A stretch of 64,000 nt of DNA, taken from contig JAHPZI010000015.1 in assembly GCA_019058295.1 (NCBI GenBank), forward strand, positions 44,679 to 108,678, in the 5' to 3' direction. A program made the translations under genes and the position numbers. Below are positions 20,604 to 29,895 of the stretch, one piece after another. Below the pieces are notes generated by a model. It saw only the letters and a list, made by a program, of their open reading frames with translations, was not told the DNA's origin and did not search any database. Source of the DNA: Promethearchaeota archaeon (GTDB lineage Archaea > Asgardarchaeota > Lokiarchaeia > Sigyniarchaeales > SOKP01). Each line of letters begins with the position of its first letter. Positions within the stretch are counted from its first letter, which is position 1.

Positions 20604-21875
20604 TTAAGATTTATTTCGAGAATTAAGGATTCTATTCTCGTAGGATTCAATTTCTTTTATCCATTCTTTACCTATAGGAACATCGTTGCTTAAACAAAAG
20701 TAATCCCAGACGGCACCAAAGGGCAAGGTTTTGCTCTCCTCTAATAGTGCTAATCTTTGAAAATATTGCCCATTATCTTCATATTCTTGCAATAAATCTA
20801 TGGGCTGAAGCAACGCATATAAAATACTTTTTTGTGTGGCTCGTGCTCCAACTACCCAAGCACCTATACGGTTTATTGAAGCATCAAAAAAGTCTAAAGC
20901 GAGGTGAATTCGTTCCATTTGTCTACTTCTCACTATTTCTTCAGCCAGCTGAATAATTTCATCATTTAAAATCGGAACATGGTCACTGTCCCATCGAATT
21001 CCGCGACTGATATGTAAGAGTATTCCTTTAACAAATGGTAAAATCGCAGAAATCTTGTCACCTACCGATTCTGTTGGATGAAAATGTCCTGTGTCAATAG
21101 TGAGTAGTGTATTATTCGCTATCGCATAACCTAAATAAAATTCATGGCTCCCCACTACATAAGCTTCACTTCCTATCCCAAAGAGCTTGCCTTCTAAAGA
21201 ATCTATCATTTGAGAATCAGGATATTTCTTCTTTAAAATCTCATCTAATGATTCTTTGAGCAAGATTCGATGACCTGATCGATCAACAGGGATATCTTTC
21301 ATACCATCAGGGATCCAAAGATTATGGATACATGAGCTTCCTAACTGTTTTCCCATTTCAGCACTGATTTCCCGGCATTTTTTAACATGTTCAATCCAAA
21401 ATTCCCTAATCTCTTTGTTTTTACTGCTGAGGGTGAATCCATCATTAGATTTCGGATGGGAGAATAAAGTTGAATTAAAATCTAATTTAATATTAATATC
21501 TTTAGCCCAATCTATCCAGCTTTGAAAAGATTCTGGAGTAACCTCGTTTCTTTCAACAAATTTACCCCCAAAATCTCCATAAGATTCATGCAAGGAAAAT
21601 CGATGACTCCCTGGTACTAGAGAAAGTACTTTTTCGAAATCTTGCCGAAGTTCACTAATTGTCCTTGCTTTACCAGGGTAATTTCCTGTCGCTTGGATTC
21701 CTCCTCCTGAAATCTCAGCATTTGGTCTCTCAAAACCTCCTACATCATCACCCTGCCAACAAGGAATAGAAATTTGAATCTCTTTTAATTGATTAAGTAT
21801 TTTATCAGTATCAATACCGAATTCCAAATATTGTTTATTAGCATTGCTATAATATCTTTCAATCTTATCTTTCAA
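20604..21875 (-). CDS. rhaA: L-rhamnose isomerase
   Basis: A 423-residue metal-dependent isomerase that tracks bacterial RhaA from end to end: CWQGDDVGGFE, GGGIQATGNYPGKA, LDFNSTLFSHPKSNDGFTLS, NLWIPDGMKDIPVDR, SLEGKLFGIGSEAYVVGSHE, IDTGHFHPTESVGDKISA, RWDSDHVPILND and ALDFFDASINRIGAWVVG. The acidic and His metal ligands in these blocks are retained. It converts L-rhamnose to L-rhamnulose in the cytoplasm, the first step of the island. Confidence 0.95.
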   Translation of the reverse strand: MKDKIERYYSNANKQYLEFGIDTDKILNQLKEIQISIPCWQGDDVGGFERPNAEISGGGIQATGNYPGKARTISELRQDFEKVLSLVPGSHRFSLHESYGDFGGKFVERNEVTPESFQSWIDWAKDINIKLDFNSTLFSHPKSNDGFTLSSKNKEIREFWIEHVKKCREISAEMGKQLGSSCIHNLWIPDGMKDIPVDRSGHRILLKESLDEILKKKYPDSQMIDSLEGKLFGIGSEAYVVGSHEFYLGYAIANNTLLTIDTGHFHPTESVGDKISAILPFVKGILLHISRGIRWDSDHVPILNDEIIQLAEEIVRSRQMERIHLALDFFDASINRIGAWVVGARATQKSILYALLQPIDLLQEYEDNGQYFQRLALLEESKTLPFGAVWDYFCLSNDVPIGKEWIKEIESYENRILNSRNKS

Positions 21876-22069
21876 GGTTTTTCACTTCTAACCTTCCTAT
21901 TTTAAGAAAAATTGACTATTTATTAATTTACTATTATTTATGAAATATCATCAAACGATTTTATTTGTTTTTTATATTTTAAAATTATGTAAGAATAATA
22001 ACTCTTAAAAAAAAGTAATACTGAGTGATATTGGGAAATATTTAAATTGAGCTTATTATAAAAAAAATT

Positions 22070-23338
22070 ATGGCGTCTTTTGATGTAATCATAATAGGTG
22101 CTGGAATTGCTGGAGCATCATTTGCGCTTAAAATTTCCAAATACGCAAAAACGTTGCTTCTTGAAGTTAAAGATGAAAAAGACCTTGCAGTTACGACTAA
22201 CATTTTTCCTGAACATAATAAACCCTTTTTAAGCGAAGTGGATTACTCAGATAGATCTCTTTTTCCGTGTATTCACTATAAAATCAATTATATGGATCAA
22301 AAATATAATGGAGTCATTGATTCGAACAAGTTTGGGGAGCCTTTCGGTTACATAAGCCATTCTGAAAATATCATAAAATACATGCTCCGAAAATGCGAAG
22401 AGCAAGGTGGAATTATCAAATATAACGAAAGAACATCAAAAATCATAAGATCCAGTAATAAAATTGAAGTTATTACGAGTAAAGGTCAGTCTTATTCAGG
22501 CAAGCTTTTAGCAATTGCTACTGGTTCACATTCATTTGAATTACAAAAGTCATTGGGATTTAGCGCTCCAGACTCATATATCGGAATTAGTACACATCTT
22601 TATGGAGATGATGATATGTTAAACGAGAATATGGAATGGAATTATATATTTCATATTAATCCTAAGATTAGTCAAAATGGACCATTATTTTTCAATAAGG
22701 GAAGAGGAAGATTATTTTTAGGTTGTTTAGGGAATCCAAAAGAAGATTCTTCTGAAATGGCAAATAAATTAGATAGGATTTTAAATAATTATCAACCTAT
22801 TCAACCAATTATCAAAGGATTGAAAAGAGGTTCGAAGACGTTTGTTGGAAAGATCTCTAAACATCCTATTAAAAGTCTATCTAATGATAGAACGTTGATA
22901 TTAGGAGAGGCTGGGGGTATCGTCACAGCTTTCTTTTATGAGGGTTTTTTAGGCGGTCTTGCAAGTGCGGAGTTGGCCACAAAAACAATTAGACCATTAT
23001 TGGATACTAATAGTAATTTTAATAAGTCTGATTTGTATCCATATGACCAAGAGATTAAAAAAGTTTTGCTTAATAAATATTTTAAAACAAATCTGGCTTC
23101 AGAATACTTATTTTATAATGCTGGGTCAAAAATTAAATTATTATGGGAAACCTATTGCAAACTTGTAAAGGAAAATCGAACTCTCCAAAGATATATATGG
23201 GAGGCGATTCGGAGACAGGATCTTGAAAATCATGATCTTGAGAGAGATAAATGGGCCGGGCAAGAACTTTTTAAAATGTTACCTCTCCTATCAAAAGCAA
23301 CTTATTGGCCTCACTTTTTAAAAGCAATGATAAAATAA
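22070..23338 (+). CDS. Geranylgeranyl-reductase-like FAD flavoprotein
   Basis: A 422-residue FAD-dependent enzyme with a Rossmann start (DVIIIGAGIAGASFALKIS), a second dinucleotide-type segment (GKLLAIATGSHS) and a GEAGGIVTAFFYEGFLGGLASAELA motif typical of the geranylgeranyl reductase group. Archaeal members saturate isoprenoid chains of ether lipids or quinones. The N-terminal half is divergent, so the substrate is uncertain. It faces rhaA divergently across a 194-bp AT-rich gap and lies 81 bp before the esterase gene on the same strand. Confidence 0.75.
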   Translation: MASFDVIIIGAGIAGASFALKISKYAKTLLLEVKDEKDLAVTTNIFPEHNKPFLSEVDYSDRSLFPCIHYKINYMDQKYNGVIDSNKFGEPFGYISHSENIIKYMLRKCEEQGGIIKYNERTSKIIRSSNKIEVITSKGQSYSGKLLAIATGSHSFELQKSLGFSAPDSYIGISTHLYGDDDMLNENMEWNYIFHINPKISQNGPLFFNKGRGRLFLGCLGNPKEDSSEMANKLDRILNNYQPIQPIIKGLKRGSKTFVGKISKHPIKSLSNDRTLILGEAGGIVTAFFYEGFLGGLASAELATKTIRPLLDTNSNFNKSDLYPYDQEIKKVLLNKYFKTNLASEYLFYNAGSKIKLLWETYCKLVKENRTLQRYIWEAIRRQDLENHDLERDKWAGQELFKMLPLLSKATYWPHFLKAMIK

Positions 23339-23419
23339 AATTTATAGTTTATCAATGTAGTTTATACCTATAAAATTAAGAAAAAATTATTGAAATCAAA
23401 GTAATGAGTTGAAAATTGA

Positions 23420-24490
23420 ATGTCAATTTTAAATAGACAAAAAATCCGTCCTGATGTGCTCAAAGTTATGGAGGATTTTTTAAAAGTTAATGCACAGGGT
23501 TTATTCAAATATTTTAAAGATCATGAAGATTCTGGGATCGAATTTAAACCGCTTTGGAAAAAGTTAATGAAAGCAAACAAGCAATTTTTTAAAAAAGAAA
23601 AAAGTCAATATGAACTTTCCAAATTGCTGACCATGGAAGAAAAGATTTTTTTAGCAAAAGCTTTTCGATTTGCCTTCAATTTTGTAGGGGATATTGAACA
23701 AAAAAATAATCCAATTCTCGAAGGTGTATCAGTCGAATCAATTAACGCTGGTGGCGTCCCCGCAGAATGGCAAATAGTTCCTGAAGCAGCTGAGGATAAA
23801 GTAATATTATATTTCCATGGAGGGGGTTATATTATGGGTTCTCCGAATACGGGTCGTTTATTGACGACGACGCTTGGACACGAGACAAAAATGCGCGTGC
23901 TCTCCTTGGATTATCGTCTTGGTCCTGAAAATACGTACCCAGCACCTTTAGAAGATAGCGTCAATGCATATAAATGGCTTTTAGATTCTGGCTATGAGCC
24001 TGAGAAGATAATAATCTCAGGAGATTCAGCTGGAGGACATTTGACGTTAATAACTCTTATAAAATTGAGAGAGGAAGGGATATCATTACCCGCAGGCGCA
24101 TTTCTTATTTCACCTTTCTTAGATGTCACAACTTCAGGTGAAACATTCTTTAAAAACGCTGAAACAGATCCCGTGCTATCAGATTTAGGGATCTTTTGGT
24201 GGGCTCCTTCAACATTTAAAGATTTAGATCCCTCAGACAATAGGATATCTCCTGTTTTTGCTGATTTAAAAGCTTTACCACCTTTGTTAGTTCATGCAAG
24301 TACGAGTGAAATCCTTTATAGCGATTCAGTAAGGATGGTCGAGAAGGCGAAAGCCGCTGGTGTGGATGTTACACTACAAATATGGGATGATATGCCGCAT
24401 GTATTTCAACAATTTGGATTAAATAAACTACCTGAAGCTAAAGAATCTATTGATAAATTCGCTGAGTTTGTTCAAAAAGTAATAAGTTAA
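23420..24490 (+). CDS. Hormone-sensitive-lipase family esterase (alpha/beta hydrolase fold 3)
   Basis: A 356-residue carboxylesterase. It has the HSL oxyanion motif FHGGGYIMGS (about 132), the nucleophile elbow SGDSAGGHL (Ser about 200) and the catalytic His in MPHVFQQF (about 326), with an acidic residue likely near ASTSEILYSDS. The N-terminal about 75 residues form a helical cap. No signal peptide is visible. The family hydrolyses short-chain esters; the physiological substrate is unknown. Confidence 0.9.
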   Translation: MSILNRQKIRPDVLKVMEDFLKVNAQGLFKYFKDHEDSGIEFKPLWKKLMKANKQFFKKEKSQYELSKLLTMEEKIFLAKAFRFAFNFVGDIEQKNNPILEGVSVESINAGGVPAEWQIVPEAAEDKVILYFHGGGYIMGSPNTGRLLTTTLGHETKMRVLSLDYRLGPENTYPAPLEDSVNAYKWLLDSGYEPEKIIISGDSAGGHLTLITLIKLREEGISLPAGAFLISPFLDVTTSGETFFKNAETDPVLSDLGIFWWAPSTFKDLDPSDNRISPVFADLKALPPLLVHASTSEILYSDSVRMVEKAKAAGVDVTLQIWDDMPHVFQQFGLNKLPEAKESIDKFAEFVQKVIS

Positions 24491-24535
24491 AATGATGTAA
24501 TTTAAATTTTTTAAGCTTCACCTAAAGGGAGAGGT

Positions 24536-25660
24536 TTAAGAAATTTTAGGTGGTGGAATGAACACATCTCGAGGTCCTGTTCTTTCTAAACTTATAGCTT
24601 CTTCTGGACAGAAATGGGCACATATACCACAACCAATACATCTTGCTTCATTTATTGTTGCTATATCATCTATTAACTCTATTGCTTCTGTAGGGCATCT
24701 TTCGACGCAAGTTCCACATCCAACACAATTATCCTTATCTACATTCGAAAGATAAGAAGCAAGCGAATGCAATGGTACAACACCTCGATAAAATACATCA
24801 AAAATCCCGCAGCAACACTTACAACACGAGCAAAGCGCTATTTCGTCCAATTTAGGATTGAGATTAAAATGGAAAGTCTTATGAACAAGTCCAGATTCCT
24901 CAGATTCTTTCAAAATTTTTCTTGCTTCTTCTTTAGATATTGGCTTAGCAAATTCGTAATCAATAAGATATTGGGCAAATTTCCCAAAATACATACAATT
25001 ATCGCGTGAATCGGTCAATTTACATGGTTTATTGAGAAGATCCTTTTCATGTCTACAATAACAACGAGCAATACCAATGATATCTTGTTTTTCTATAAGA
25101 TCTTTAACTTCTTCAATAGGTAATATTTTTTCTGGTGTTATATCAATCTCTTCTTCAACGGGGATAACTCTATCAAATGCTGGGAGTCTTTTATAACTTT
25201 TTAATGTTCTATCGAATTTTTTTTGAGCTATTGGAACCATTTCTTCAAACATTTCATCAAATAACATTGATAATTTTTTTTCTTTCTCACCAGTTTCACC
25301 TTTCATAAAGGCCAGTTCGAAGATTCCAGGAAAAAGGGGTAATAACCGATATATCATGATACCAGTTGGTTTGGAGAAGATCCCCATAATTACTCCCTCT
25401 TCCTTGGTTCCTGCAATTATTCCGTCCTTCATTAAGCTTTCTAACATTTTTTCTAAACTGATATCATCTAAGTCTGTTTTTTCCTTGATTTGATTAATAT
25501 TTAATTCGGGAGTATCAAAAATCAACAGAAATTTTGCCTGTTCTTCTGAAATTACAGTTTTCAATAATTCTATGAGTGTGTCTGTAAGGGGATTTTTAAA
25601 GAATCCTGCTTTTATTATGTTTTTCGCAACTTTAACCCATAATTCTTTTTCAGACATCAT
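24536..25660 (-). CDS. Winged-helix/cysteine-rich/2x4Fe-4S ferredoxin-type protein
   Basis: About 374 residues. I took the ATG at 25660 (another ATG follows at 25657); a TTG at 25672 is also possible. The N-terminal about 90 residues look like a winged-helix fold (LLIFDTPELNINQIKEKTDLDDISLEKML). A central cysteine-rich part has CYCRHEKDLLNKPC, DNCMYF and CSCCKCCCG. The C-terminus is a clear bacterial-type ferredoxin: NCVGCGTCVERCP and RCIGCGICAHFCP. It is probably an electron carrier or redox-linked enzyme subunit, perhaps a ferredoxin-dependent partner of the AORs (inference). The dense cysteine patch is unusual. Confidence 0.8.
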   Translation of the reverse strand: MMSEKELWVKVAKNIIKAGFFKNPLTDTLIELLKTVISEEQAKFLLIFDTPELNINQIKEKTDLDDISLEKMLESLMKDGIIAGTKEEGVIMGIFSKPTGIMIYRLLPLFPGIFELAFMKGETGEKEKKLSMLFDEMFEEMVPIAQKKFDRTLKSYKRLPAFDRVIPVEEEIDITPEKILPIEEVKDLIEKQDIIGIARCYCRHEKDLLNKPCKLTDSRDNCMYFGKFAQYLIDYEFAKPISKEEARKILKESEESGLVHKTFHFNLNPKLDEIALCSCCKCCCGIFDVFYRGVVPLHSLASYLSNVDKDNCVGCGTCVERCPTEAIELIDDIATINEARCIGCGICAHFCPEEAISLERTGPRDVFIPPPKIS

Positions 25661-25779
25661 AATTATTTCCAAATAAAGATTTCATTTTCTATTAATAATA
25701 GTATTTAATTAAAAATAGAATTGAAATTATAAATAATTATGATAAAATGAAAAAAATAATTAGGAAAAAACTAAATTAA

Positions 25780-27189
25780 TTAGAGTCCTTTTTCCCATAA
25801 ACTGTTTTTTAAATTATACAGCTTTTCACCTTTTAAATCGTAGCCTAATAACATAATTACACCTGCTATGAAACAGAAAAACATTGGAATCAAGGCTCTA
25901 TGAACTCTAACACCCCAAATAGCTAAAGCTGTTTGAGTAGCAGCTGGATCTTGATTATATCCTGTCATAACGTGAACTAATGCCATAACTAACGCTGACA
26001 TAATAACTGCACTGCGTAAAAAAATTGTTCTAATTCCAAAGAGCGACGCTTCTTGATGCTTTCCGCATGCGTTAGTCACTTCATCGTAGCAGTCTGAGTT
26101 TATTGGCAAGACCATTACCATATAACATGATCCGGCGATTCCCCGGATTATAGCCCAGATAACATCTTCCTGCCAAGTTGTTATCCATAAATAAGGGATA
26201 AAAGCGAGTCCTGATAAAAATATACCTAGTATAAATGTGGTCACATTCCCGCGTTTTCTAGCGAATGATACCCAAAATGGAAGTGAAACCATAACAACTA
26301 TGAAATATACTATCGTAGAATATACTGAATAAATAATGGGTTTCTGAATGACATCTTTATAATAATACACAGATGAAGCACTGTTTAAAGCAGTAGCAAC
26401 ATTGACTAAAGTAATGGCAATCAAAGCGACCATGAAATTTTTCTGGCCAAAAGCATATCTTATCATTCTTAAAAAAGATATCTGTGATTCTTCCCTATGG
26501 CCTTGAATATAGCGTTCCTTTGCTTCTGGTGATTCCCGAACGCCTGGAATTAGTATAATTACACAAATAGCCATGATTGAAATACTTATAGCCGCAGTTA
26601 GAACGAAAGTGCTCTTCTTTCCATACTCTAAAATTATTAGAGGGATAATAGACATCAAGAATAGGATTAACCCGGGGAATATGAACGAGAACGCACTTGC
26701 TCTTCTGCGTTCAAAATCTTCTCGAAATTGGTTTGCAAAACCTCCATTGAAGTGTTCCTGAAAAATCCATAAAAATGTACCGAATAAACACGATATTATC
26801 ACCAAATACCAAAAAAGAATCCAAGGATTTGCTTTAGCATCGACATTTGGAGGAGTATAAAGAAGGAAATAAAATAATAATGTTGGAATTGCTGCCATTA
26901 TAACCCAAGGAGCTCGATATCCTAATCTCTTAGACCATTTAAATGGTCTATCGGTCAAGTAGCCTGAGATAGGACTAGAAATCATAATCCATATCGAAAA
27001 TATTATGATCGCGAGTGAAACTAACCCTACCTCCAAGCCAACCTCAACTTCGTAGAAATAAAATATAAGGGTATTAAAAGCTACTAGTATATATAAAGTA
27101 AGAACAAAACCAAAAGAGTAGGACATCATTTTTTTTGTGGATGCTATACTCCACTTGTTTTTCAAATGATCATAATTTTTTTCAGTCAT
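25780..27189 (-). CDS. GPH-family (MFS) sugar:cation symporter
   Basis: A 469-residue integral membrane protein with about 12 hydrophobic helices. Family features are an early SFGFVLTLYIL helix, ISSPISGYLTDRPFKWSKRLGYRAPWV (the cytoplasmic loop 2-3 signature of glycoside-pentoside-hexuronide transporters), and a central loop after LIPGVRESPEAKERY. It probably brings in a sugar or glycoside by cation symport. Rhamnose or an oligosaccharide cleaved by the nearby glycosidases are fair candidates, but nothing in the sequence fixes the substrate. Confidence 0.82.
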   Translation of the reverse strand: MTEKNYDHLKNKWSIASTKKMMSYSFGFVLTLYILVAFNTLIFYFYEVEVGLEVGLVSLAIIIFSIWIMISSPISGYLTDRPFKWSKRLGYRAPWVIMAAIPTLLFYFLLYTPPNVDAKANPWILFWYLVIISCLFGTFLWIFQEHFNGGFANQFREDFERRRASAFSFIFPGLILFLMSIIPLIILEYGKKSTFVLTAAISISIMAICVIILIPGVRESPEAKERYIQGHREESQISFLRMIRYAFGQKNFMVALIAITLVNVATALNSASSVYYYKDVIQKPIIYSVYSTIVYFIVVMVSLPFWVSFARKRGNVTTFILGIFLSGLAFIPYLWITTWQEDVIWAIIRGIAGSCYMVMVLPINSDCYDEVTNACGKHQEASLFGIRTIFLRSAVIMSALVMALVHVMTGYNQDPAATQTALAIWGVRVHRALIPMFFCFIAGVIMLLGYDLKGEKLYNLKNSLWEKGL

Positions 27190-27296
27190 AATTAGTTATC
27201 CATAATTTTTCGAATATATATTCTAAAAAATTATCTAACTAATATATAAATGTTTAAATTACATTTCTGAACATTAATGTAAAATTAAAAAGAGAG

Positions 27297-29795
27297 TTAA
27301 GTATCTTTTATATTTTTGAATAAAGCAGATAATTTCTCTTTAATTGAGTTCACTATATTCTTAAAATCATTAATAAGCGGATTAACTTCTTTTGATATTT
27401 CAGAATCTAGTTGGATTGCTTTTTCAATGTATTCTATTGCTTTGTAGTACTCATTATCATCGTAATAAACTCTTGCTATCCACAAATATGCTTTAGCATA
27501 ATCCGGTTTCAAATCTGTCGCTTTTTTATAACTTTCAATTGCTTCATTCGATTTGTTTTGTTCTTTAAACACATTACCCTTTCGATACCACGCAAGTGCA
27601 TATTCAGGATCTTTCTCTATTGCCTCATCAAGTGATTTTAACGCATTATCATAATCCTTTTTCAATTCAAAAGCTAAGCCTCTGTCAGATAATGCACCAG
27701 CATAATCAGGATCTAGTTTAATTGCTTTATCAAACTGTTCAATCGCTTTATCATATTCTTCTTTCTTAATTAACGCATTTCCTAGGTTTACATAAGATTC
27801 TACATAGGAATTATCAAGATTAATAGCTTTTTGACAATATTCAATGGCAATATCGAATTTACCATTATCTATATCTTGTTTTACTTTATTATCAAGTTCC
27901 TCTTCATATTGTAATTTTATTTTTCTTATTTCTTCAGTTTGAATGTCATTATCTTTTATCCTTTCTGTAATATCTAAAGAAGTGTCGTATTTAGTATAGG
28001 CATCATCAAATTTATTTTGTTTCGCCAGAAGATTACCAAATCCAGTTACAGTAAAAATAATTTTCTTTAATTCTTCATCTCTCACAGCGGAATATTCAAT
28101 AACATCCGTTAATTTCAATGCATTATCAATTTCTTTTCCCGCGCCATCAAAATCATTTTGGTCTCCTTTTACAATACTCTGTTCAATCACTAATTTTATA
28201 AGATTCGAATAGACTACATCGATATCATGTTTCACATCTTCAATCTTTTTCCTCCTTCTTTCAGCATCAGTGATCGTATTTGCTCGGTCTAACTCCTTCT
28301 TAAGATCGTCAAGTTGTTGTTCATACTTCTTTTGCTCTTCCGAGACAAACCCTGTAGCAACAACTCCTTTCATCTCTGCTTGGTACAATAAATTTTTAAT
28401 TTTAGCAATTTCCCTTTCCATTTCATCCGAAACATACATTTTATTAGAAATACTTTTCGCCTCGTTGAAAATATCCGTCGCATCGTCAAATTTCTTTTGA
28501 TTCAAGAGATCTTTTCCCTTATCTAATATATCATCAATTTGGGCAGAATATACTTGATTTATCCTTTTTTTGATATCTTCCATTTCAACATTTTCACTTT
28601 CGTCATATACCATATACTTTGCGATGCTCATGGCGGAATACATTTCACTAGTAGCTTTTTCATATTCCTTTTCTTCTATAAATTGAATCCCCGCATCTTT
28701 TCTAACTTTAATTCCAGCTGAACATGTTTTATCGATTAAATTGATAATTTGATCTAATTGACTATTTTTTTCATCAGAATCTACCATTTCTTTAGCAATG
28801 TCTAATGCTTTATTAAATATACCGGCAGCCTCATTGACTTTTGGAACTGATTCCTCATAATTTTTCTCTTCCGTTATAAGGATTCCCTTTTCTTTTATCG
28901 ATTTTATGTTCTCAACTAATAAAGGATTAATTAATTCACCAATTGCCTTAAATTCAGTATTCTTTTGATTAGAATCAAACATCTTGTTTCCAATATCTAT
29001 TGCTTTCTTTAGTTTGTTAATTGCTTCCTCAGAGTTATTCTGTTCTATTGATTCTTTTCCACTCGTTAGTATTGGTTCTATTTGTTTTGAATGTATTTCA
29101 TTAATTAAATCCTTAATATTCGATATTTCAGATTCTTTTAAATCCGATTCATACATTTTCTCTGCCAATTGCATAGCATTTTCGTAAGTTTTAATTGCTT
29201 CTTCAAACTTTTCGCTCTCTTTTGACTGATTACCTTGATCCACCGTTATTTTAATTTTATCAGAAAAAGTTTGATTAACTTGATTTTTTATATTAGCAAT
29301 CTCTTCATCTTTGCGTTTAGAACTTTCAATTTTATCAGCATCATTCAATGCTTTTTGTAATGTTTCAATCGCTTTATCAAATTCTTGGTCGTCTTTTAAT
29401 TTTTTACCTTCTTCTATTAAAATTTTTACTTCTACTATACTTATTTCGTATTTAACTTTACTGATTTCTGAATCTTTTAAAGTTGCATCGTCAATATTAC
29501 CGGCAACATCAATAGCATATTTTAATTTCTTAATTGCCTCGTCAAATTCTTTTTTTTCTACCAATTGCATTGTTTGTTCTATTACATCATTTATTTCAGC
29601 AGAATGAGTTTGGTTTATTTTAGTTGTTATATTACTTACTTCAACTTCTCGATCTTCCATACCGGTAGCTTTCACGCGTAGATATGTTATTCCTTCCCTA
29701 TATTTCCTAACGGCTTCTTTATAATTTTTTTTATTTTTTAAATTATCAGCTTCTTTTAAAATAGGAGTTAATTTTTTTAACGTTTTTTTGTCCAT
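27297..29795 (-). CDS. Long TPR repeat protein with helical repeat N-terminal region
   Basis: An 832-residue, charged, all-helical protein. Residues 1-600 hold about nine to ten degenerate units of roughly 60 residues, each with an EAI...A(I/M)xIAxKM-type helix pair and a DSExxEIxxIKxxI linker. Residues about 640-810 carry canonical TPRs such as AIEYCQKAINLDNSYVESYVN, AIEQFDKAIKLDPDYAGAL and AIESYKKATDLKPDYAKAY. No signal or membrane segment. It is likely a cytoplasmic scaffold; partners are unknown. It is followed 100 bp later by an unknown helical protein on the opposite side of its start. Confidence 0.85.
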   Translation of the reverse strand: MDKKTLKKLTPILKEADNLKNKKNYKEAVRKYREGITYLRVKATGMEDREVEVSNITTKINQTHSAEINDVIEQTMQLVEKKEFDEAIKKLKYAIDVAGNIDDATLKDSEISKVKYEISIVEVKILIEEGKKLKDDQEFDKAIETLQKALNDADKIESSKRKDEEIANIKNQVNQTFSDKIKITVDQGNQSKESEKFEEAIKTYENAMQLAEKMYESDLKESEISNIKDLINEIHSKQIEPILTSGKESIEQNNSEEAINKLKKAIDIGNKMFDSNQKNTEFKAIGELINPLLVENIKSIKEKGILITEEKNYEESVPKVNEAAGIFNKALDIAKEMVDSDEKNSQLDQIINLIDKTCSAGIKVRKDAGIQFIEEKEYEKATSEMYSAMSIAKYMVYDESENVEMEDIKKRINQVYSAQIDDILDKGKDLLNQKKFDDATDIFNEAKSISNKMYVSDEMEREIAKIKNLLYQAEMKGVVATGFVSEEQKKYEQQLDDLKKELDRANTITDAERRRKKIEDVKHDIDVVYSNLIKLVIEQSIVKGDQNDFDGAGKEIDNALKLTDVIEYSAVRDEELKKIIFTVTGFGNLLAKQNKFDDAYTKYDTSLDITERIKDNDIQTEEIRKIKLQYEEELDNKVKQDIDNGKFDIAIEYCQKAINLDNSYVESYVNLGNALIKKEEYDKAIEQFDKAIKLDPDYAGALSDRGLAFELKKDYDNALKSLDEAIEKDPEYALAWYRKGNVFKEQNKSNEAIESYKKATDLKPDYAKAYLWIARVYYDDNEYYKAIEYIEKAIQLDSEISKEVNPLINDFKNIVNSIKEKLSALFKNIKDT

Positions 29796-29895
29796 TATTT
29801 ATTCGCTCAAGTTTTTATTGTGTAAATTTTTAATTATTAAATATTATTAAATATTTTTTATTATTTTTTCTCCTTAATTCTTTTTAAATAGCAAT

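Noticed and set aside
22012..23405. AAAGTAAT copies upstream of the 22070 and 23420 genes, like one arm of the rhaB/AOR1 repeat (also at 44494 and 53246)
   Set aside because: An 8-mer this AT-rich is expected a few times by chance in the spacers; no full repeat is present.
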